Positions 41,173-43,297 of a stretch of DNA of 43,297 nucleotides are shown in pieces. Position 1 is the first letter of the stretch. Each line of letters begins with the position of its first letter. Where the stretch lies: positions 1 through 43,297 of the forward strand of contig CAJTSD010000001.1 of NCBI GenBank assembly GCA_910578795.1, given 5' to 3'. The notes under the pieces were generated by a model. The model was not told the DNA's origin and made no database searches. It saw only the letters and a list, made by a program, of their open reading frames with translations. This DNA comes from an uncultured Lachnospiraceae bacterium (GTDB lineage Bacteria; Bacillota; Clostridia; Lachnospirales; Lachnospiraceae). Both the position numbers and the translations under genes were made by a program.

Positions 41173-42567
41173 TTATCCCAGCTGAAGAAGGTTAATCAGT
41201 AAGAGCCACGCTACACCGTAATATGTGACAACGCCTATTAAGTCATTGACCGTAGTAATCAACGGACCTGAAGCAACCGCAGGATCAACATGTATATTTT
41301 TGAAAAAAATAGGAACGGTTGTTCCGACTATGCTTGAAATTGTCATCGCCATCAGAAGCGCTGTCCCAGCACAAAGCGAAATTGCAAAAGCATACTGCGG
41401 CACATTTCCGCGTATCAGCCACAAGTAAACGCCGATAAATACAAAGGAAAGGATTCCCAGTATCAGCCCATTTGAAAAACCAATGCGCATTTCCCGCAAA
41501 ACCATCGTAAACTTCTGTTTCGTTTCAAGATTTTCATCCATTAGAAGACGTATTGTAACAGCAAGCGACTGCGTTCCCACATTTCCGGACATTCCAAGTA
41601 TCACGGATTGAAAGCTCACAATAATCGCAAGCTGTGCAATCACTGGCTCAAACAGGCTCGTAACCGTTGAAACACACATACTCAGCGCCAAAAGCACAAT
41701 CAGCCAGGGTAATCTTTTTTTAATACTTTCCGTAAGTGTTTCCTCAAGTTCCGCCTCCTCAGTCATACCTGCAAGTCTTGCATAATCCTCACCCAGCTCG
41801 TCATCAACTGCTTCCACAATATCCTGCGCCGTAATAACGCCGAGAAGTATATTTTTATCATCAAGGACAGGAATCGAATCCTCCGCATAATCCTTAAGCC
41901 GCTCAATGCAGTCTTCTACTGTTTCATGATCACGCACATAAGGAAACGACTGTGTAATCAGTGATTCCAAATCCACATAGTTTCTTGCCACAATCAAGTC
42001 CTTCAAATCAATTGCACCATAAAAAGTCTCGTCGTCATCCTTGACGAAGATTGTGGTGATATTGTCGTTTTCCTCTGCCTGCGCAATTAAGGAACGCATT
42101 GCCTGTTTTATCGTAAGGCTGCGCCCGATTTCAATAAAATTAGTCGTCATGCGGCTTCCAATCTCATCCTCCTCATAAGACCGGATAAGATTGATATCTT
42201 CCTTCGATTCCTCATCAATTAACTCAATGAGCTGATTGGCGATTTCATCATCCATCTCCTCAAGCACATCTACCGCATCATCTGCATCCATGTTTTCAAT
42301 AATGTCCGCCGCCAGTTCCAGCTCTAACTCCTCAATATATTTCTGCGGATCATCTAAATAGGCAAAAATCTCTGAAACGCGTTCGATGCCAAGGATATGG
42401 TAGAGCAATGCCCGCTCACCTTGATTTAATTCGTCCAATGCACTTGCAATATCATTATCATGGTAATTCGTAAGCTCCTCCGCAATATTTTCCGCCGTAT
42501 TATCACTGCGCAAAAGCGTGACCAGCTCACGGATATAGTCTGGTTCGTTTAAGATTTCGTTTTCCAT
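41173..42567 (-). CDS. mgtE: Magnesium transporter MgtE
   Basis: 464 residues. Order: MgtE N domain (superhelical, rich in acidic residues, about 1-125), two CBS domains (about 130-255), a connecting helix, then five membrane segments with the signature FQSVILGMSGNVGTQSLAV and VNDLIGVVTYYG. Mg2+ binding to the acidic N and CBS domains closes the pore when magnesium is high. The ATG at 42567 has GGGGG 11 bases upstream. No M-box riboswitch is visible in front of it. Confidence 0.95.
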   Translation of the reverse strand: MENEILNEPDYIRELVTLLRSDNTAENIAEELTNYHDNDIASALDELNQGERALLYHILGIERVSEIFAYLDDPQKYIEELELELAADIIENMDADDAVDVLEEMDDEIANQLIELIDEESKEDINLIRSYEEDEIGSRMTTNFIEIGRSLTIKQAMRSLIAQAEENDNITTIFVKDDDETFYGAIDLKDLIVARNYVDLESLITQSFPYVRDHETVEDCIERLKDYAEDSIPVLDDKNILLGVITAQDIVEAVDDELGEDYARLAGMTEEAELEETLTESIKKRLPWLIVLLALSMCVSTVTSLFEPVIAQLAIIVSFQSVILGMSGNVGTQSLAVTIRLLMDENLETKQKFTMVLREMRIGFSNGLILGILSFVFIGVYLWLIRGNVPQYAFAISLCAGTALLMAMTISSIVGTTVPIFFKNIHVDPAVASGPLITTVNDLIGVVTYYGVAWLLLINLLQLG

Positions 42568-42829
42568 AAAAAAATCGCCCCCTATTATATACGCCCAAAT
42601 GGGCATAAACATACTGCAATCGTATCAAGGGCGAATATCACAAGCTTTTCTTTCTATGCACTATACATAAAAATAAAAGAACACTTCTGTTTTGTGTATT
42701 CACCCATATTTCGCTGTCCGTAACTGTCACAACTGTCCATACAACAATACACATCCTTTCCATGTTCTTATCTATTCCATATAGTTTATTTTACACCCTG
42801 AATTTCATTTTGTATACCGAAAATGTTGC
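42568..42829. other. Intergenic region upstream of mgtE
   Basis: About 260 AT-rich bases without a gene. A short CGCCC...GGGCG-type repeat near 42577-42635 flanks the mgtE leader. No riboswitch and no confident promoter was recognised. Confidence 0.4.
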
Positions 42830-42865
42830 AAAAAATTCCCCATCCAAAACGGATGAGGAATTTCG
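42830..42865 (-). terminator. Terminator of the Ig-like surface protein gene
   Basis: On the minus strand AAATTCCTCATCC pairs with GGATGGGGAATTT around GTTTT, followed by TTTTG, starting right after the stop codon at 42867. Confidence 0.85.
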
Positions 42866-42866
42866 T

Positions 42867-43297
42867 TTATTTCTTTTTAAAGTTATATGTCCCGCTTTTC
42901 TTTACGTAAAATGTTCTATCGCCCTGATAAACCGTGCTGTCACCATTAACTGTCCATTGTCCTTTACCCAGTTTATAAATCCTACCTTGGCGTAGCTGCT
43001 TCTTTCCGTTCGTGGTAATACCATCCCGAACCCATGTTTCCCATACTTCCACTGTATATTTCATGCGGTTGCCTGCCATATCCTCCGCAATAATCACGAA
43101 CTGATATTCGTCATCTGATGGCTTTAGCACAAATTCAGCGCGATGGTCAGAAACCTTCACTTCCTTGCCGTTAACGGTCACTTTGACGAGATTTTCATCT
43201 GTTACTGTTACGGCTTGGCTGCCATAGTAAACCTCGCCGTCCGACACACCGCTAATTACTGGTGCAGTTTTATCCGGCATTTCCGTTGACGGTTCTG
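42867..43297 (-). CDS. C-terminal end of an Ig-like surface protein (cut by window edge)
   Basis: The reading frame is open to the right edge (…EPSTE-MPDKTAPVISGV), so this is only the last 140 or so residues of a larger protein. KTAPVISGVSDGEVYYGSQA, VTVTDENLVKVTVNGKEV and the end of that unit YQFVIIAEDMAGNRMKYTVEV form a bacterial Ig-like domain common in secreted Lachnospiraceae proteins. A short beta-rich tail ends in YVKKSGTYNFKKK. No sortase motif at the end. It should be secreted or on the cell surface. Confidence 0.75.
   Translation of the reverse strand, partial: EPSTEMPDKTAPVISGVSDGEVYYGSQAVTVTDENLVKVTVNGKEVKVSDHRAEFVLKPSDDEYQFVIIAEDMAGNRMKYTVEVWETWVRDGITTNGKKQLRQGRIYKLGKGQWTVNGDSTVYQGDRTFYVKKSGTYNFKKK

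Noticed and set aside
42568..42829. M-box riboswitch upstream of mgtE
   Set aside because: The conserved M-box blocks were not found, and the leader is AT-rich with only short repeats.
1..43297. CRISPR array or tRNA/rRNA genes
   Set aside because: No regularly spaced repeats and no cloverleaf or rRNA-like sequence were noticed on either strand.

Overview
The window looks like chromosome of an endospore-forming, low-to-moderate GC Clostridia, most likely a Lachnospiraceae-type gut anaerobe. This rests on the protein style, SpoIIID and SpoVT (both sporulation regulators), a SAM-I riboswitch on metK, a CIRCE operator on hsp20, and a TnpV-type mobile-element tail. No rRNA, tRNA or CRISPR array was seen.

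Layout. (1) 1-2010 is the end of a mobile element: the first codons of a probable recombinase, tnpV, a frameshifted HTH-type gene, an excisionase-like gene, and a divergent AT-rich XRE repressor gene with its own promoter and operator-like palindrome. (2) 2165-11030 is core chromosome, mostly on the minus strand: riboswitch-controlled metK, murA, an M23/LysM/G5 cell-wall peptidase, an XRE-cupin regulator, a flavin reductase, a coiled-coil membrane-anchored protein, a small alarmone synthetase, a small conserved gene, and CIRCE-controlled hsp20. (3) 11141-14514 is a tightly coupled MoxR / DUF58 / DUF4129-like operon.

(4) 14652-27365 is a 12.7-kb, all-minus, seven-gene defence operon. In transcription order it holds an SNF2-type helicase with a PLD-like N-terminus, a DUF4391 protein, a type III-type Mod methyltransferase, an OLD-family ATPase-TOPRIM nuclease, an AAA ATPase, a RloB/TOPRIM-like protein, and a type III Res helicase-nuclease. 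Three ATPase/TOPRIM genes therefore sit between mod and res. This is the most interesting part of the window: a modification-restriction frame that appears to carry a second and third nucleic-acid-targeting module. Whether they work together is inference.

(5) 27578-35291 holds a plus-strand cluster (steroid/alcohol-dehydrogenase-like SDR, NTF2/SnoaL-like protein, SulP transporter) convergent with sbcDC. (6) 35401-40460 holds plus-strand units: spoIIID behind a sigma-E-like promoter, a MarR-MATE efflux operon with a clear self-operator, a hemolysin III/PAQR membrane protein behind two palindromes, and a diguanylate cyclase. (7) 40472-43297 holds spoVT, mgtE and the C-terminal end of an Ig-like surface protein cut by the window edge, all on the minus strand.

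Domain and family calls come from reading motifs by eye; no database search was run. Start sites were chosen from visible ribosome binding sites and differ from the longest open frame for many genes.
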